Of a stretch of DNA of 64,000 nucleotides, positions 63,525 through 64,000 are shown piece after piece. The notes below the pieces were generated by a model that made no database searches, was not told the origin of the DNA, and saw nothing but the letters and a program-made list of their open reading frames with translations. This DNA is from Deltaproteobacteria bacterium (GTDB lineage Bacteria; Desulfobacterota; Syntrophobacteria; Syntrophobacterales; Syntrophobacteraceae), in contig JAAYVE010000002.1 of NCBI GenBank assembly GCA_012517315.1, positions 1-64,000 of the forward strand, written 5' to 3'. Position 1 is the first letter of the stretch, and every line of letters starts with the position of its first letter. A program made the translations under genes and the position numbers.

Positions 63525-64000
63525 ATGAGAATCGCTGTACTCGGCACCAAGGGGGTCCCTGGCCGCCACGGGGTGGAGGTGGTGGTGGATTCTCTCTTGC
63601 CGGAGCTTGCCGCCCTAGGGCACCAACTCACCGTATACGCTTACTCGAGCTATGCCTGCCCCCAAGACGACTACAAGGGTGGGCGGATTAGGACCGTCAG
63701 GGGAATACCCCAGAAGAATCTGGAAATGATCACTCATATGTGGAGCGCTTCCCTGGAGACTTGGAGGGAACCCTACGACGTGGTTCATATCCACAGCACG
63801 GATCCCTGCCTTCTGGCCTGGCTGCCAAGGGCAAGAAACGGCATAGTGGCAACGTCCCACGGGCAGGCCTACATGCGGAGGAAGTGGAGTGCACCCGCCC
63901 GGGGAATGTCTCTGGTGGCCGAGCGCTTCTTCATGCGCCTCCCACAGGTGGTCACTTCGGTGTCGAAGCCTCTTGCGGCCTATTACGCTGAGAAATACGG
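63525..64000 (+). CDS. Family 4 glycosyltransferase, 3' end outside window
   Basis: The ATG at 63525 begins MRIAVLGTKGVPGRHGVEVV, the opening of rhamnosyltransferase-like GT4 enzymes (DUF1972-type GxxGVxxxxGGxE pattern with His-Gly here). The visible 158 residues cover the N-terminal acceptor domain, with VVHIHSTDPCLLAWLPRARN, IVATSHGQAYMRRKW and VVTSVSKPLAAYY. The frame is still open at the window end. It extends the polysaccharide locus beyond 64000. Donor sugar is unknown. Confidence 0.85.
   Translation, partial: MRIAVLGTKGVPGRHGVEVVVDSLLPELAALGHQLTVYAYSSYACPQDDYKGGRIRTVRGIPQKNLEMITHMWSASLETWREPYDVVHIHSTDPCLLAWLPRARNGIVATSHGQAYMRRKWSAPARGMSLVAERFFMRLPQVVTSVSKPLAAYYAEKY

Overview
The window is GC-rich, gene-dense DNA from a Gram-negative bacterium. 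The gene order lysS - lolC/E - lolD - bamA - skp - lpxD - fabZ - lpxA - lpxI - lpxB - waaA, the use of LpxI instead of LpxH, and a BamA carrying an extra N-terminal periplasmic domain together suggest a deltaproteobacterium (Desulfobacterota), perhaps of the Syntrophobacter type. That placement is an inference from gene content; there is no rRNA in the window.

Region 1 (1-7440) is accessory. It holds the 3' part of a very large DUF1998-type helicase with a nuclease-like C-terminal segment. Next comes a UvrD-type helicase whose first ~95 residues look like a RelE/ParE toxin fold. A decayed IS1634-like transposase tail and a tRNA-Arg(TCT) follow, with the tRNA 3' end facing the helicases. This is the usual geometry of a genomic island edge, and the helicase pair is the best candidate here for an undescribed DNA-processing or anti-phage system.

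Region 2 (7894-23497) is the housekeeping envelope block: a small membrane protein, lysyl-tRNA synthetase, the lipoprotein-release ABC transporter, outer-membrane protein assembly (BamA, Skp) and the lipid A pathway up to Kdo transfer. Its oddity is a single protein joining LpxI to a Gfo/Idh/MocA oxidoreductase between lpxA and lpxB. A LysM amidase lipoprotein closes the block on the opposite strand.

Region 3 (23498-26521) is regulatory. A 1.1 kb non-coding stretch has a sigma-54-like promoter and several hairpins. A PilZ (c-di-GMP receptor) gene follows, convergent with and overlapping an orphan response regulator. Two divergent sigma-70-like promoters and a palindrome lie just before the polysaccharide genes.

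Region 4 (26522-64000, running off the end) is an exopolysaccharide/O-antigen-type locus, all on the plus strand. It encodes a Wza-like export protein, a Wzc-like tyrosine kinase, nucleotide-sugar enzymes (RfbF, an SDR), three consecutive C-methyltransferase-like proteins, a polyprenyl-phosphate sugar transferase, a Wzm/Wzt ABC exporter, eight glycosyltransferases (the last cut by the window end), a Wzy/WaaL-like membrane protein, a further methyltransferase and a radical SAM/SPASM protein. Inserted among them are three secreted proteins of 324, 923 and 2620 residues; the last two share an unrecognised ~410-residue N-terminal module followed by Ig-like, carbohydrate-binding-like and B-repeat domains. 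No Wzx flippase is seen. The likely product is a surface glycan with branched (C-methylated) sugars, made together with large secreted proteins that may bind it.
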